64,000 nt of DNA from Sisyra terminalis. Lineage: Eukaryota; Arthropoda; Insecta; Neuroptera; Sisyridae. The DNA lies in NCBI GenBank assembly GCA_958496175.1, contig OY292274.1:57794630-57858629 (forward strand), given 5' to 3'. This document shows, piece by piece, positions 1 to 13,556 of the stretch. Both the position numbers and the translations under genes were made by a program. The stretch's first letter is position 1. Every line of letters begins with the position of its first letter. Below the pieces are notes generated by a model. It was not told the origin of the DNA, ran no database searches, and saw nothing but the letters and a program-made list of their open reading frames with translations.

Positions 1-3000
1 TGATGGTCTCCGAAGTAATTTAAAGCTTTTGAATATAATTTTTAGTATTTGGTGTTCATCAAACCAAAATGGCTTTTGCGGTTTTACCTCTTCTGATCTA
101 TGGACGATTGTCAAGGTTCTCTTTTATGAAGGGATTGAAATGCTAGTCGAAAGTATCAATCTGCAATACCTTATGGTTATTTTTTTCTCTACTTTTCCCA
201 ACAGCAGAAATTGGTGTAGGATGGTTTTCTATAGGTCCAAGGATACCCCATAATAAGTATAATTCTCTATTTTGAAAGGCTAAGATTCCTTATATTTGGG
301 AATCAGAAGTTGTACTCCAAAATGTAAATCCATAAATCCATATGGGTTGTATGGTATGACTTGTATTTATACGATTCGTTTACTTAGGTAAAGTTTAGTC
401 GCTGATAAGCGACTTAAGTTATTATAGAAGAATTTCTGACAATTTCTGGACTTAGCAAATTATTCCTTTGTTTTCAAAATTTAAACCAAATAATTAATTT
501 ATTATAGGAATTGTAAAAAAGTATTAAACTTCAATCATTTTTTTTTCGTTAAAGTAAAATAATTTTTCGTTATTTATTGTATTGAAAAGTGATTAATTGA
601 TAACCATGATATTATTTCAAATGATTAATGCGTAATGGTATATGTTATGATTGATTTTTCGTCGCTTTAATAAAATTTTCATAAAAATACATAACTTATA
701 CATTTAAAGAAAAATAATTTTCCCCAAAAGACTCATGTTAGGCTACATGATATTTCAACGTTTTCCTATGATTGTTTTACATTTAAATTGAAAAAGTCAT
801 CAGAATGATAAAGATTTATAGAATTTAATTATTTTTGCAACTTATAAATATTCATAATATTTTTTTAATTTTCATTGTCGCATCCAAACTGGACAGCAAA
901 TACATATATTTTTTAACAAACAAAAAACATATATTACCTATGCGGTCGTTAATCTTTTTTAAATGAAAATAAAAACTGCACATTTAATAATGATTGTGCT
1001 TTTTTCACACTGAAAACATTTTCATTTGACATAAAATTGATTAAAAAATAAAATATTGCACAACATAAAGTTACATCACGTTCGCATAAAATCTCAGAAA
1101 GTGCAATTACTTAAATGAACTCCCGTGCATTTAAATTATAATGATTTCAGAGTTAATGTCAGCGATTTATTTACAATTGCCAGTGATATCAATAAAATAT
1201 TTTCATTCAATTTCTCTCAAGTGTACCCGGAATTATTGTCTTTATGGCATTGAACATAAACGGAGCAAATACCATTGTGTTAATACGTAACTATTCGTCG
1301 CTTCTATGTTGCAAATTTTATAGACGCATATGGAAATATAATTAAGATTATTATTAAGACATTATAATTAAGGTATTAAGACTTTGAAATATATTTTTTT
1401 AAATATAATTAATAAAGATGAAGGCGTAAAAAGACCAAAAGAAGATTGAGGCCAAAAATATATCGTTTAATTTAAATTTTAAGACAAACGAATTTTGAGC
1501 TTTTTTTTAAGGTATCAAATATTCTTTTAATAAATTTTAATTTGAATATTTTCCACACTAACAATTTTATTGAAACAAAAGGAAACCCTGAAAACGATAA
1601 AGTTGCCTATAAAAATATCTAATAACTTGTTGAACTTTATTGTAGTCATCTATGGGAGGATCATCATCACCTTCCTACGGGAATGGAGGATATTTACTCT
1701 TTATAAGTTCGGTGAAATCCTAAAACGAAAAAGTAATTGACGGCTTCATCTATCTTTTTAGTCGACGTAAAATTGTTTTTATTACACAATTATAATTTTA
1801 CAAGATCATAATTTTACAGTAGCAAAAAGGAAGAATAAAAAAAAATATTATTAAAATGGGAATTCCAGATTTATGTTATATTTTACTACGTCTCATACGA
1901 AATTTCCGTTCAATTCCCTGCACACAAATGAAGCGGAATAAATACGCAAAAAATGACCCGTATAAATATTTTTATCGCTCCCATTTCTGCTGAAAATCGA
2001 AACTTATTCAAAATACGACCACTAATGATCGAACAGTAAAAATAACAACTGCGGAATATATTATATTGTTTTTTGGACATTGGAAATTTATGGTTCAAAC
2101 ACAAAATATTCAATTTTTCCTAACTCGTAAGGTTACATTAGTTAGGAACTTATGTAATGGTTATAGTACTAACCAATTATTACCACTTAAAAACAGTTAA
2201 ATTTAAACAGTAGTAAAACTCTGAAAACTCGAAAAATTACAGTATCAGGAATCTATTCTGTGCCATAGCGTTGAAGAAATACAGCGGTTTCAATCGAAAA
2301 ACTTAACGATCGAGTCCGGTTCGTTCCCCTTAACGACAAAAGAAAAACATATGTAACTGCTGAGATCGACTTGATCGATTCAATAGAGTGTTTTACTACT
2401 ATGCAAATAGCTCCCAAAAATCCCAAAAAAAACTTTCATCCGCTTGAAGTTTCTCTTTAATCATTTATAACCAACTTCCTACTATAGCAACGGTGTTACT
2501 TTTTATTACAAATTCAAACTGATAGTTTTTAGTGCGCCGCTAAAGAAGTATAACTTCTAAAAATTAAAACCACCTGAACCATATGGTCATCAACTTTCTT
2601 GACAAAACAAATTATAGAAATCTGAACTGCTTTTTATACTTGAAGTTATCTTACATGAATCTTACAACACAAGGGGTTCCCTTTGAGATATGGTGGATTA
2701 TCTCCCTAGTACGTGCATCTTATATGCTTGTTGTCACCCGAAAGTTGCCAATTGAATAGAAAAGAAAAGCATCAAGTTTCTGGCAAAAGTTAGTTGAAAT
2801 CGAAAAAAAAAATTATATATTTCAATTAATTTAATTTGTAATATCTGATTAATGATCTGATTAATTCTCAGTAATTTTTATATCTTAAAGTTTTAAAATT
2901 CAAATATAAATCAGTAATTGTAAGAAGAATTATTTTCTATTTGTACTTCCATTTCATTCATAAACATTGGAATAATAGTCTGTCTGCAAGTAAATCTTTT

Positions 3001-4236
3001 ACAAGATAATATAATTAATAACAAATACATAATGCAAAAACTTTTTACAAGAAACATCTATAGCAAAGATTTAATAATAAAAGCTTGTTGCCAATTTCCG
3101 TTTCCGTTCGATTATATGTTCTACTTCTTGGTATCATTATTTAAATATGCTTATTGTTTTTTCCTATAACTTCTATAATTCTTTCTTTGGAAAACTACCT
3201 GTATTATAAAAAACAAAGTATGGTTTTAAAACATTTACTACCAATAAAGACTTGTTGTTCAACTAATATTAAATAATAGAAATTAATAAAAAATTTATGA
3301 TTTATTGCCGCTTATTGTAGCAGAAAGTTTCACAAATTTCATATATAAATGACATTTGTACAAATTTATATTCTTTCTGTACTTGTAACTTTATTTATTA
3401 CCCTGAAAATGTCAAATACACATGGAAGTTTAAAGCAGTTTCGAAGCTCTTAACTCTGAATAATTTAAAATTGGAAAGATAAGATGAATGAACTGTACAA
3501 TTTTTGCACCAAGGAAATTTCATTAAATCATTATTTAGTTTATTGTATTTGGTGGGATTAACTGTTGTAAATGAATTTACAAGCATATAATTGAAGCTTT
3601 TATGGCAACTTTCTAGTTTTATCACATTGTACATACAAAGATAATTGTATATTATTTATTTATACCTTCGAATTAGTCTGCTGTTATAAGAGGAATAAAT
3701 GTTATTCTCTTAAATATTAATTGTTGAAGATGTAAAATTGCTTCTTATAGATCTTAAAACTCTTCAATAATTTAGTTTAATCAAATAGCAGTCAGGTACA
3801 AAAAAGAGAAATCCAATGGCTTCTGTAGAAAAGTATATTGTAAATCGATAAAGAAAAAAAATGTTTTGTAAAGAATCCCTTACGTTAATATTAATTTAAT
3901 AAAGAGTAAAATAATTAAATTTTGATATTTGTTCAAAATTTTGACTTTACCCAGACCGAAACTCTTTTATATTAACCCAAATTTAATCAGTAGGTCTACT
4001 TAAATTTTCTTGAACAGAGAAAATTCTTTTACTTTTCACTATCTGACCTTTTATATGTAAGTATGTACAATATTACGCAGTTAATTTCATTTTTTAATTT
4101 CCCAGCAAAGTGTTTGAAATATTTTTCTTGTATGAATAAAAAAAATGATTTAATATTTCTACTGAAAAATGTAATATATACCTAAGACCTCTTAGGAGTC
4201 AATTTAACACTATTGGATGGTCGAGTTGATTTAGAA
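1..4236. other. Gene-free AT-rich stretch
   Basis: I see no supportable exon, RNA gene or intact mobile element here. Open frames are short, AT-driven and lack family motifs or a convincing start and splice context. It may be intergenic or part of a long intron of a minus-strand gene that appears to start near 19.08 kb. Confidence 0.6.
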
Positions 4237-4574
4237 CAGTGGTTCTTATCCACATAAGGTTATCCATATAGGTTCAATCGAACCTAGGATTTGGTGATCC
4301 ATTCTGGCGGGTTCCATGGTTTTTTTGTGCACCAATATATTAAACTATACATATTTTTTTTTTTTTAGTAGGATAGTGGACATGAAAGAAAGTTCCTTTC
4401 ATGTCCACTAAACTACTAAAAAAAAAAATATGTAAAATTTGGACACAACCAATTTAACGATATACATATAATTTTGAAAAAATCATATTTTATTTTTCCA
4501 ATTAAGATGAGTTCGTTTAACGTGCAAAGGAAACTAGTGGGAGTCAGTACTTTTAATAAGGTTAAGAACCACTG
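4237..4574. mobile_element. hAT-like MITE with central hairpin
   Basis: The ends are inverted repeats beginning CAGTGGTTCTTA and ending TAAGAACCACTG, the style of non-autonomous hAT elements. The 8 bases on each side (atttagaa and acctagag) match at 5 of 8 positions, so a decayed 8-bp target duplication is possible but unproven. The middle (about 4353-4433) is a near-perfect hairpin: an A/T-run stem followed by GTGGACATGAAAG paired with CTTTCATGTCCAC. There is no coding capacity. Confidence 0.6.
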
Positions 4575-4621
4575 ACCTAGAGATTTGAAATAAAAACTAT
4601 TGTTAATATGCAAATACATTG

Positions 4622-4843
4622 TAATCTCACTAATCCGGCACTATCAAATCCCGGATGGTGCCGGATTATTGGAATGTTCGAATTCCTGGATTATAGTGAA
4701 AAGTCAAAGGTAATGAATAAAATAAAGCAATTCATAGAGGAAATAAATGTATGCACAGGTATAGCGGGGCGAGAGAGGCGTGGGCGGAGGGTGCCGGATT
4801 ATTGGATGTGCCGATCTATCGAAGTGCCGGATTAGTGAGATTA
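4622..4843. mobile_element. pogo/Tigger-like MITE
   Basis: Perfect terminal inverted repeats TAATCTCACTAATCCGGCAC and its complement bound about 220 bp and include TA at each outer edge, as expected for a Tc1/mariner-pogo target duplication. Inside, GTGCCGGATTATTGGA-type motifs recur, which are common subterminal transposase-binding repeats. A 75-codon frame running through it is a by-product of the repeats, not a gene. Confidence 0.75.
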
Positions 4844-6943
4844 TATTGTAACATAATATAGTTAGTGGAACATGTAAAATTTTTAATGGAAAAAATGTAA
4901 ATTTAATAATTGATATAATACCAGTTTCGTTATCAAAAATAAATAAATGGTTAATAATTTCGAGCACCAATCGTGGACTTAAGTTATAAATTATCAACCA
5001 TTGTAAAATCTTATCCATACATTATCTTTTAATCTTCCAAACGAAAAATTATTATAAAGAAATATCCGAAATGAATTCAATAATACCATTACATAGTGGG
5101 TGGTTGATCTTTTTTCAAGGCTTTTGTTAAATTTTTGATGTCAAAGTATTATTGGAAATATGAAATTTTGTTAATGGACGTCTAAAACAGTATAAAAAAA
5201 TAACTTATAACGTAGCAAAAGCTTCATAACCATTGGGGGTAACTCATATGTTTTCCTTGTTCTAGTAAAACTATCTATTTGTATAAAACTTTGAATAATT
5301 CAATGGTTTTTAAAAATTTTAATTAAAAGCTTTGAAAATATTTAAAAAGCATGTAGAACAAAAGTAGTAGTGTAGAAACAGGTCATTTAAGAATTCCAAT
5401 AAAAGAAACATGAATATTCTAGCAAAGTACTTATTATATGCATTAAAACTTTTTCTTTTATCTTCGGCAAATATATTCAACAGTTTAATCATATGCCTTT
5501 TGCACATCACTTTTATCATAGATACTTATTATTTTACTTTTAGCGAACGTAGATCGTGTGAAAATAAAATTATAGGTGAATGATATATGTATTTCATTAC
5601 CAGCCCGTGTAAAATGAAACGCGTTCGAGCGTCCAGGAAATATTCCCTAGTCTCCCAAACTCATTCCTGATACATCACCAACGTTATGTATGTAATTTCC
5701 CATAGCCATGACATATGACATCTTTTTATTTTTTTTATTGGTGGACGTTGGTATTGTTGGCTTTTTACGCTGAGAAAAAAAAAACTTTTCTCGTTCATCT
5801 TTTTTTTTAAGTGTTTTATATTTTCTAGTGTCATATTTCCTACTTGAAATTTTAAAATTACAATAAACCACAGGAGAGAAGATATAGAAAATGTGTTTTT
5901 TCTAATACAATTTCTCAGCTTTGCAAATAATGTACAAAATCAAAGATTCTTTTACAACTTTACTTTTACAAGCATCAGTTTCTATTAAAAAAAGTATTAT
6001 AAATTTCCTCATTTACCTAAATGATTTTTTTATTCTATGTATAAGAGGAAAATAGCTTTTATGTTTTCCACTCACAATGAGGAATATACTTCCTAATACA
6101 TTTTTAGTATTATTATTGTTATTATCATTATTATTTTGTATAATAATCCTTACAACAACCGACAGTTTCCAATAGCCGAACTAAGTTGATTTTGTTGTTC
6201 CTGAACATTGAAGGCCCAGTCAGAGGTCTCATGTCAGATTTTCTCCCTGATATAATCATCGTTAACATTATTACTGCAGAATTTAGTGTATTTATTTTTT
6301 TTTATTTTTATTTTTCATAATGACATTAACCCCAACAATAATTTTTCGCCTGTTTAGTGTGATGGAAAAAAACAGAAAAGAAACCCGTTAAAGTATTTTA
6401 CAGCCATGTAATGGGAAAAGGGAGATGAAACGAACCAATGTATTAATTGAGTTATGCACATTAGAAAAATAGACTCGTGGAAAATCACAAATCTTTCCGC
6501 AGGAAAAGAGAAAACTTTTTCAAACACTCAATATTCTCCATTTACACGGAGAATTGCTTTCACGGGGAAAACTAAATGCTACAACTGAAACCGGAAAAGA
6601 AATACAATTCCTGCAAGTAAATTAAAAGTATCTACATTTTTTAAGTCGTGATTTAATACAAAAAACAAATTGTTTTACAAGGAAAAACTTTAATGAAAAA
6701 CTAAATAATATATAAGTTGATGAAGTTACATAGAAATGTTATAATTTCTTGAAACTATTCAACATCAAATAGGAATTGAGGAATATTCTCTTCTCCTTTA
6801 AGATTTAAGATACGATTTAAGACTTGTTATTCGGTTGTAATCGAAATGGATTAAGTGATTATTTCCCAATATTGTACGAATCAAAATTATTAATTCAATA
6901 AATTGGTTGTTAAAATACTAATTATCTTTCAAAAACTTCAAAT
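4844..6943. other. No gene seen
   Basis: AT-rich DNA without recognisable genes. A minus-strand 74-codon frame near 5.65-5.87 kb is lysine-rich and low in complexity, with no splice or promoter support. Confidence 0.55.
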
Positions 6944-7559
6944 TTGACCCTTTACCAATTAGCCAAAAAAAATTTCAAGTTTGAGTTTTTCGATTTTTTT
7001 TGCCATTCGTTGGAAAATTATTCGCTGAGGTTTGCGAAAAGAACCGTTTCGTTTGGGACAAAATAGTTTAGTGGTAGTTAATTAATTTCGAAAAATTACT
7101 TATTTAATCATTCATATAGTGAAATGTAAAGAAGATATGGTTTGTAGTGACATATGAGAACAAAAATGCTCTAAAATTTAGAAATTTGCATAAAAATAAT
7201 AAAAGAATGAGAAAAACCACAGAAAAATTAACAGAACCTCCCCCCAGCTATAAAGTTGGAGAAAAAAAGGCTTTTAAGAAATTTTTGCATTGCTTTATTA
7301 TTGAACATTATTTTTCTAAATCTTAGTGCATTTTCGTTTTTATATGTCGCTACAAACCATATCTTATTTTACATTTAACTATATGAAACAATTAAATAAT
7401 TATTTTTTTGTAATTAATTAATTACTACTGAACTTTATTGTCCCAAACAAAACGGTTTCTTTCACAAATCTCTACGAATGATTTTCCATCGATTGGCAAA
7501 AAAAAATATTCGAAAAATTCAAACTTTAAAATTTTGTTCGCTAATCCGGTTAGGATCAA
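6944..7559. repeat. Large fold-back (inverted repeat) element
   Basis: The sequence from 6944 reappears, diverged, in reverse complement ending at 7559. The arms are about 245 bp with a spacer of about 120 bp near 7190-7310. Shared landmarks include CCGTTTCGTTTGGGACAA against its complement near 7438-7455, and GATATGGTTTGTAG near 7135 against its complement near 7350. The A-rich spacer has no open frame of interest. It looks like a fold-back transposon or long-TIR MITE. The arm divergence (often one change per 6-10 bases) suggests it is old. Confidence 0.7.
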
Positions 7560-8963
7560 TTATTGCACATTTTTTATAAATGAACCATTTATTTTCAAAG
7601 TAGCCCAACTCCATTTCAGATATAAGTTCATACTCTTGATTTGCTGATAGACTAGATAATGCTAATTTTTGTACTATTAAATTTTTACTTAATATTGATA
7701 TAATATTCGTTTTCGGTTCGCTAGTAGTAACTTCCTTGATTATGAAGTACTTGGACCACTTTCAAAATAAGTGGCTCATAAAATAAATTAAAACCTGTTC
7801 AGTTTATAAAAGGGGGATATTTAAAATTTAATTGAAAATGTAAATTTTATTGTTGGAAATAATTAGAACAAAATATTTTTTATGGGAAGTGATTGACTTA
7901 TAAATTGCATTTGTACGTTTTTTTTCTTCAAAATTTGAGTAATTTCTGTAAAAAAATTAGTTTATGAATCTTTTATTGCGGTTGTTCCTCATTTTTTGAA
8001 GAAATAATTCAAGTTTGTATTTTTAAAAGGAGAATGAAAAAACATGATTTATTTTTTGTTTTCTCTGTGAATAATCAAAAATTTATTTGCTAAGAAGCCC
8101 TATTTTTCCAAATTCTCATTCTAAGACCAAAGCTTTATTCTTGTTTCATATTTTCTTTCCCTCATACCCACGAAAAGCTCATTTATCCTACGCTTGTTGT
8201 GATTTTTTTTTACTGGCAATCTATCTAACCAAGCAAGTAATAACAAGTTTTCCCTTCAAATAAATATAGACATGATTTCTTCTGATTTCCCCCAAATATT
8301 GGCTTTGAGGTGTAAATTGAATTAAAAGGTTACCAACATAAAGACTAGTTGATAAAAAATACATCTGCACTATCGAAAATGTGAACTTCAAGATAATAAG
8401 ACGAATGTAAAATTTCAAGGGTAGGATAATTGCAGGGTTTAGTTATGATAATATTGATACCAAGTTTAAATATATTTTACAATTTATGCACTTATATATT
8501 ACATAAATTTTTCCTGATTCCGTGTTTGCATTCTGTTGCATTTTATCGATAAATACTACGAGAGGTTTATAATACCTGAAGTATGAAAAAAATACTTTTG
8601 TTCCAATTTGATAAATATATATTTGGATATTTGGAATACTGCGTCAATTACTGTTTTGGATCTTCTCGTTAATAGATACAGTGCACAATTGTACATTTTT
8701 GAATTAAATTTGGTGTTCAGAAACTCAATTAAAGAGATCATTGTAATGCAATTTTTACATTAAAATCTCCACTTAAAATCATTGGAATCTTATCTTGTTT
8801 AAGAATTTACGTAACTTCTGATATGTAGCTAAATAAATTTTCATGAATGAAACTATTAAGGTCTTTTTAGTCTTATTTTTTTTTCTCGATAATTACGACA
8901 ATATTCTGCTTTCGTTTACGGCATACTTGAAAAATATTTTTACTAAAAATAATTAAATACCCT
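7560..8963. other. No gene seen
   Basis: AT-rich sequence with only short, chance-level open frames; no repeats of note were recognised. Confidence 0.55.
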
Positions 8964-9112
8964 ACAGGTGGATGAGTGGTCTAGGTAACCACTCCAAAAC
9001 TGGTAGGTTTTGGGCTCGATTCTTGCATCGAGCAAACTTTTAATATTTCTCGACTACAGATTTTTATTAATCCAAGAGTCGCTAAAGACCTTAGTAACTA
9101 TAAAGCGACAGA
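8964..9112 (+). repeat. tRNA-derived SINE, copy 1
   Basis: The 5' part is tRNA-like. An A-box-like TGGTCTAGGTAACC is followed about 30 bases later by a B-box-like GGGCTCGATTCTTGC. A tail about 95 bases long runs to TAAAGCGAC. A second copy with the same tRNA-like head and the same tail (GACTACAG/GATTACGG, TCGCTAAAGACCTT) lies on the minus strand at 61201-61353. The shared non-tRNA tail makes it a SINE rather than a tRNA gene. Confidence 0.65.
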
Positions 9113-11853
9113 AAATAACGATAAAAAAAATAAAGAATTGTTTATGCAATTATAATTCACCACGGTTGTTAGGACGACTATTTACAAGCACCATAATACA
9201 CAGGCGCGCACATTCATAGTTTAAATCATATATTTATATATTTGTTTTTTTGTTTCATGAAATTTTAAGTAATAACAATGCTAAAGAAGTTTTCACTTTA
9301 ATAATACTTTATACGAGACACAAAATTGCAAGCCTTAAATTATTTACTAAATATGCAAATAATATGTTGCTTAAATATGCAACTTATGCTTAAATAACTA
9401 TCTAACGATAATCTATTTCCATTTTGATTTAAAGTCAATAGGATATTTTTCCGGAATTTGGCAACGGAATAATTTGATGATGAATTTTCAAATTTTGCAA
9501 CGTTACGTTGATCTGATTATTCAGCTTCTTCAGGTAATATTGAAAGTTAAAAAGGTCCATGGAATATTCTGGTTTACATTTGATAGTTGATGGTTAATAC
9601 AAGATTGAATATTTAAGTTACATATCAATGCCAATACTAATTTTTTTCAGTCCCGCTATAGCTAGAATAAAAATCTTTCCCCTTATATTCTAATGTTGTC
9701 TAACGATCATATTGACGAAAAAATTGTCAGTAAAACAATTTAATTTTTTTTTATATAATTAGAAAATACAATGTTTAAGTAAACTTGAAGAAATTCGCAA
9801 ATGCATAATAATCGGATCGGAAAATACATTTTTAATATAAGTATTAAGTGTATCTAATAGGAAATAACATTCATCTCATAACAGATTTTTTTTCAAATTA
9901 ATAAATATTAAAGATTATATGAAATACGTGTTTTACCGTACTTTTAAAAATATTAAAAAATCGCAATAAAAATAATTAATGTCTCCAGGTTCTTTTAAGT
10001 TTTGATTTTATAAAGGGAAAATACGCTTATTGGTTTTTATCTTTGATAAAAATTTTAAATTAAAAAATCTAAGAATAAACATATTTATTGGAAAATTCAA
10101 ATCCTTTCATGTTTTCTTTTTCCTCTTGTTCTTTATGAAAAATTTAAATTAATTTCAGCTGCACTCGTTTATAAAAAACAAACTACCGATTGGCAAATTT
10201 TATCTCTCATATGGAGTGGCGTAATCAAATGCATTTTCGTATTATCGGCAAAAGTACACCTACGTCCTTTATAAATATTATGTAAAAAAAACAAGACCTA
10301 CAAAAAAGCGTTTCAATAAAAAATATTATTATGAAAAGTTGATGAAAATTTAAGCTGGAAAAGGTACAAAAAGACAACAGATAAATCGTCTTTAATAAAA
10401 ATTTATTCTTTTAATTCAAACCAAATATTTACCTTCGTAAAAATTCGGTAAAAACGCAAGGAAAATTAAAGTCAAGCTATTTTGATATTTTTGGTATTTG
10501 ATTGAAAATAAACACTCTCTCAAGTCTACTTATTATTTTATTATAATTTTTCTCAGTATTTGATTTCGTTTCACGAAAAACCAACATAACTTTTATATAC
10601 GGTGGCTGCCTACGTAAACAATCTTGTAAAAAAGAATTGACCAGTAAGTATATTGAAAAAATAAATAAATAAAAACCCAACGTGCGTGTTGTTAAAAAGG
10701 AATAGATACTCCGTCTACAATAATAGATATATTTTTATAACATAATAAAAGTCATTTTTTCGTAAAACGATACACAAACGTTTGGAAAAGTCACAAGTTC
10801 TAATGGCTTCGATATTTTATTATTAAAATGAAAACACATTTACTGGAAATTTCTATAAATGCCTCAACGTTTTTAAATTGCTTTTCCGCAGACCGTAATT
10901 CGAGAAACTACATTAGTTCAGATGGTTGAGATGCAGAAAAATATATTAAAAAATTATTTAATAAGACCATAATAATTAATACTCATCCATTTCACATTAC
11001 CCCTAATGAGTAATAAGACGTCTAAACGTAACGTCTATTTTTTTTCTTCGCGTTTCCCAAGTTATTAACTTGTAATTTACATCTCATAATTAAAAAATGT
11101 GGCATCTGACATCGTGTTTATTTAATAAATGTGTTAATAAAACAAGAACGTGCCAAAGTAAGTCGCAAGACATTTACCTGTCCTTTTTCAACACATTTAA
11201 ATTAACATTCTTCAAGATACATCTTCCCGATTCTATTAAAATGTAATTAGTTGCTATTAGATTTATGTGTTCATGTCATTATGTTTTTTTCACACTTTTT
11301 AATGCGGTGAAGATAAATGGTAGTTTAGCAAAAATAATTTTTAACTTTTTTAAATGAACACAAATTTTCATTAACACAGCTTCTATATTAACCAATACAT
11401 TGGGTATTTGATAAAATATTTCGGTTTTCACGTAAGTACTTTTCCGATGGTTTCTACCAACGTAAAAACAAATCCCGACTACGTCGATTTGTAGTGAAAA
11501 CCATTTCTTTAACAGTGTTTAAAAGCCCTCATTGATTGGAAAAATAAAATAAATTGAATATGTTTCATTGTAAAATGAGGTGAATTAATTTGGATGTGTG
11601 GTTATAAATTGTATTTGAAAGGGGAACGATCATGTGAAAAATTATAATTGCCCACATATTCCAAATGCAAATTTTCATTTAACTGATTACAGTCCAAAAA
11701 AAAATTGCATTTTCAGGCTTCATTTAACATCGTACGTTATTTACAATAATTGAAGAAAAATTACTTCAAATTTTTGCTATATAGTTGATTCAGTAAACCT
11801 AGGTTAACTACTTTTTCTAAAAATTTAAGTTATTTGAGAAACATGAATTGCAA
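9113..11853. other. No gene seen
   Basis: AT-rich DNA with short chance frames only. Confidence 0.55.
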
Positions 11854-11861
11854 ATGCCTTT

Positions 11862-12109
11862 CAAGAGTGGATTCTGGATTTTTTTCTGGGGGGGAGCACA
11901 ATATCATCTTTTATTTATTATCAATTCCAGCCAGAAATAGACTAGAGTTTCACTAATATTCTTTCTGTCATTTTATTAATTTATTTTCACAACTTTAATA
12001 ATTTGATTTGCTTCTAAATATGTACTGTTATGGAATCTCCACAGTACACAAAAATACCCTGGGGGGGCACGTGCCCCCGTACCCGTTTGGTGCCTTAAAT
12101 CCACCCTTG
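11862..12109 (-). mobile_element. hAT-type MITE, copy A
   Basis: The termini are CAAGAGTGGATTCTGGATT and, as reverse complement, CAAGGGTGGATTTAAGG. It is flanked on both sides by an exact 8-bp duplication ATGCCTTT (11854-11861 and 12110-12117). An 8-bp duplication is diagnostic of the hAT superfamily. The 248-bp body has no coding potential and is shared with copies at 39259, 43582, 53385 and 54699. I set the strand relative to the copy at 53385. The host site is a LINE reverse-transcriptase fragment. Confidence 0.85.
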
Positions 12110-12480
12110 ATGCCTTTGACAATGTCTGGAATGAAGAACCATTACATAAACTGTCCACAATAAGTACCCTACATTAACTTCAACAAATAATAATACCATT
12201 TTTGTTTAATCGAACTTTCTTGGTAGAAATTGGTAACAGTGAGTCGACCAAACGTAAAATTACTGCAGGAATACCACAAGACTCAATACTTGGACCAATT
12301 CTTTTCAAATTTTTATTGCTATGACGTACCCGTTCCGAAAGATAACCAAATAGTTATGTTTACCTGTATTTTATCCTAGGATGTACTTCAAAGCCGTAAC
12401 CAAGGTTGCAAATTGGTTCAATATCTGGCACTTTAGGCTAAAAATTTTTGGTCCAACGTAACTCCAAAGTACTTTAGTGT
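12110..12480 (+). pseudogene. Jockey-type LINE reverse transcriptase fragment
   Basis: Across small frame breaks the translation shows typical non-LTR reverse-transcriptase blocks. AFDNVWN comes just after the MITE copy A duplication, then VEIGNSxSxxRKITAGIPQDS and LGPILF (around 12225-12310), then KVANWFNIWHFRLK (near 12395-12440). These correspond to the FD, G(V/I)PQGS-LGP and thumb regions. Stops and the missing catalytic YxDD block show that it is dead. Confidence 0.65.
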
Positions 12481-13556
12481 AGGATATTTCTTCAATTTTT
12501 TTAAAAAAGTAGCGAAAAAATAAAATAAAAACCACTTCTGCACTTAATACACTCGCTGTTGTTTAACTTGATTATGTATTTACATTGTATGACATTAAAT
12601 ATGGGAGTGGCTGTGTTAAATTTTCAAAATTTCAACAATCAAAACAAATGAACATCTTTAAATCTCGCAACCTCATTGGTTAATAGCCACGTGCATAGAA
12701 CATAGAGTGATGGTTGTCCTCAGATGTTGGTGGATTATTTGAATTATTCATACTTGATTTGTTTTTAATTAGTTATCTCCATTTGATTAAAAGCAAAAAA
12801 GTTATACAAGTGATAATTTAAACAGTGCTCTATTAACCAAGATATGAATTTTGTTATTTACAATTAATCTTTTTGTGAAGAAAATTAAGTTTCCAACGTA
12901 AATGATTAAGGGGGAAAATATGTACAGAAGCTTTCAAAAGTTCATTTTATTTCTTCATAAATCGCTTGTAAAACTATTCAAAAATATCTTCTTTAAATTT
13001 CAAGTCGAAATTACTGCTAGATCAAGAATTATAAGCGATTAAGTAAGTGCTCCTGGATTCAGGATTCGAGCCCGTGATCTGTGAAACGGAGCGGTAGAGC
13101 AACTCTTTGGACAGTATGGAAGCTCGGAAAGCTCAAAAAGCTCGAAAAAAAATTAGTTACTAGCTGAAAAAAAGCATTTGAAGCTTAAAAATAATTGCAA
13201 TATGGTACTGGAATGATTTGCCAGTAGGTTATTGGAATTATTTTACAACTGTATTAAATTAACTTTTTCTGTCGCTTTTTTTATTTTTTTTTCTGGAAAC
13301 TACTTTCTTCGAATTTGTGTAAGCTCTAACTAGTTTTGCATCAATCCTTATCAAATTTAACACACTTTCTTACATATAGTTTTGCTCCATTCGAACTCAA
13401 ATGAAAACAAGATTTTTATTTTGAATATTTTTTATTGCAAAAAAGAAACAGTTAAAAAACGTACTTAATTTGCACCATTAAAGAGAAAACGATTTTTTTA
13501 TAACCATAGTTCATAAAGAAGAGACATTTTTTTTTTGAAAAATTGATTTCATCTAC
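12481..13556. other. No gene; a B-box-like scrap near 13.06 kb
   Basis: AT-rich. At 13060-13075 the minus strand reads CGGGCTCGAATCCTG, like a tRNA B box, and at 13087-13102 the plus strand reads GGAGCGGTAGAGCAAC, like a D-arm. The two lie on opposite strands and cannot form one tRNA, so this is at most a SINE scrap. Confidence 0.5.

Noticed and set aside
4608..4835. 75-codon plus-strand frame
   Set aside because: It lies wholly within the pogo-like MITE and translates the repeated GTGCCGGATTATTGG motif.
13045..13110. Possible tRNA gene
   Set aside because: The A-box-like and B-box-like motifs are on opposite strands and no cloverleaf can be drawn.
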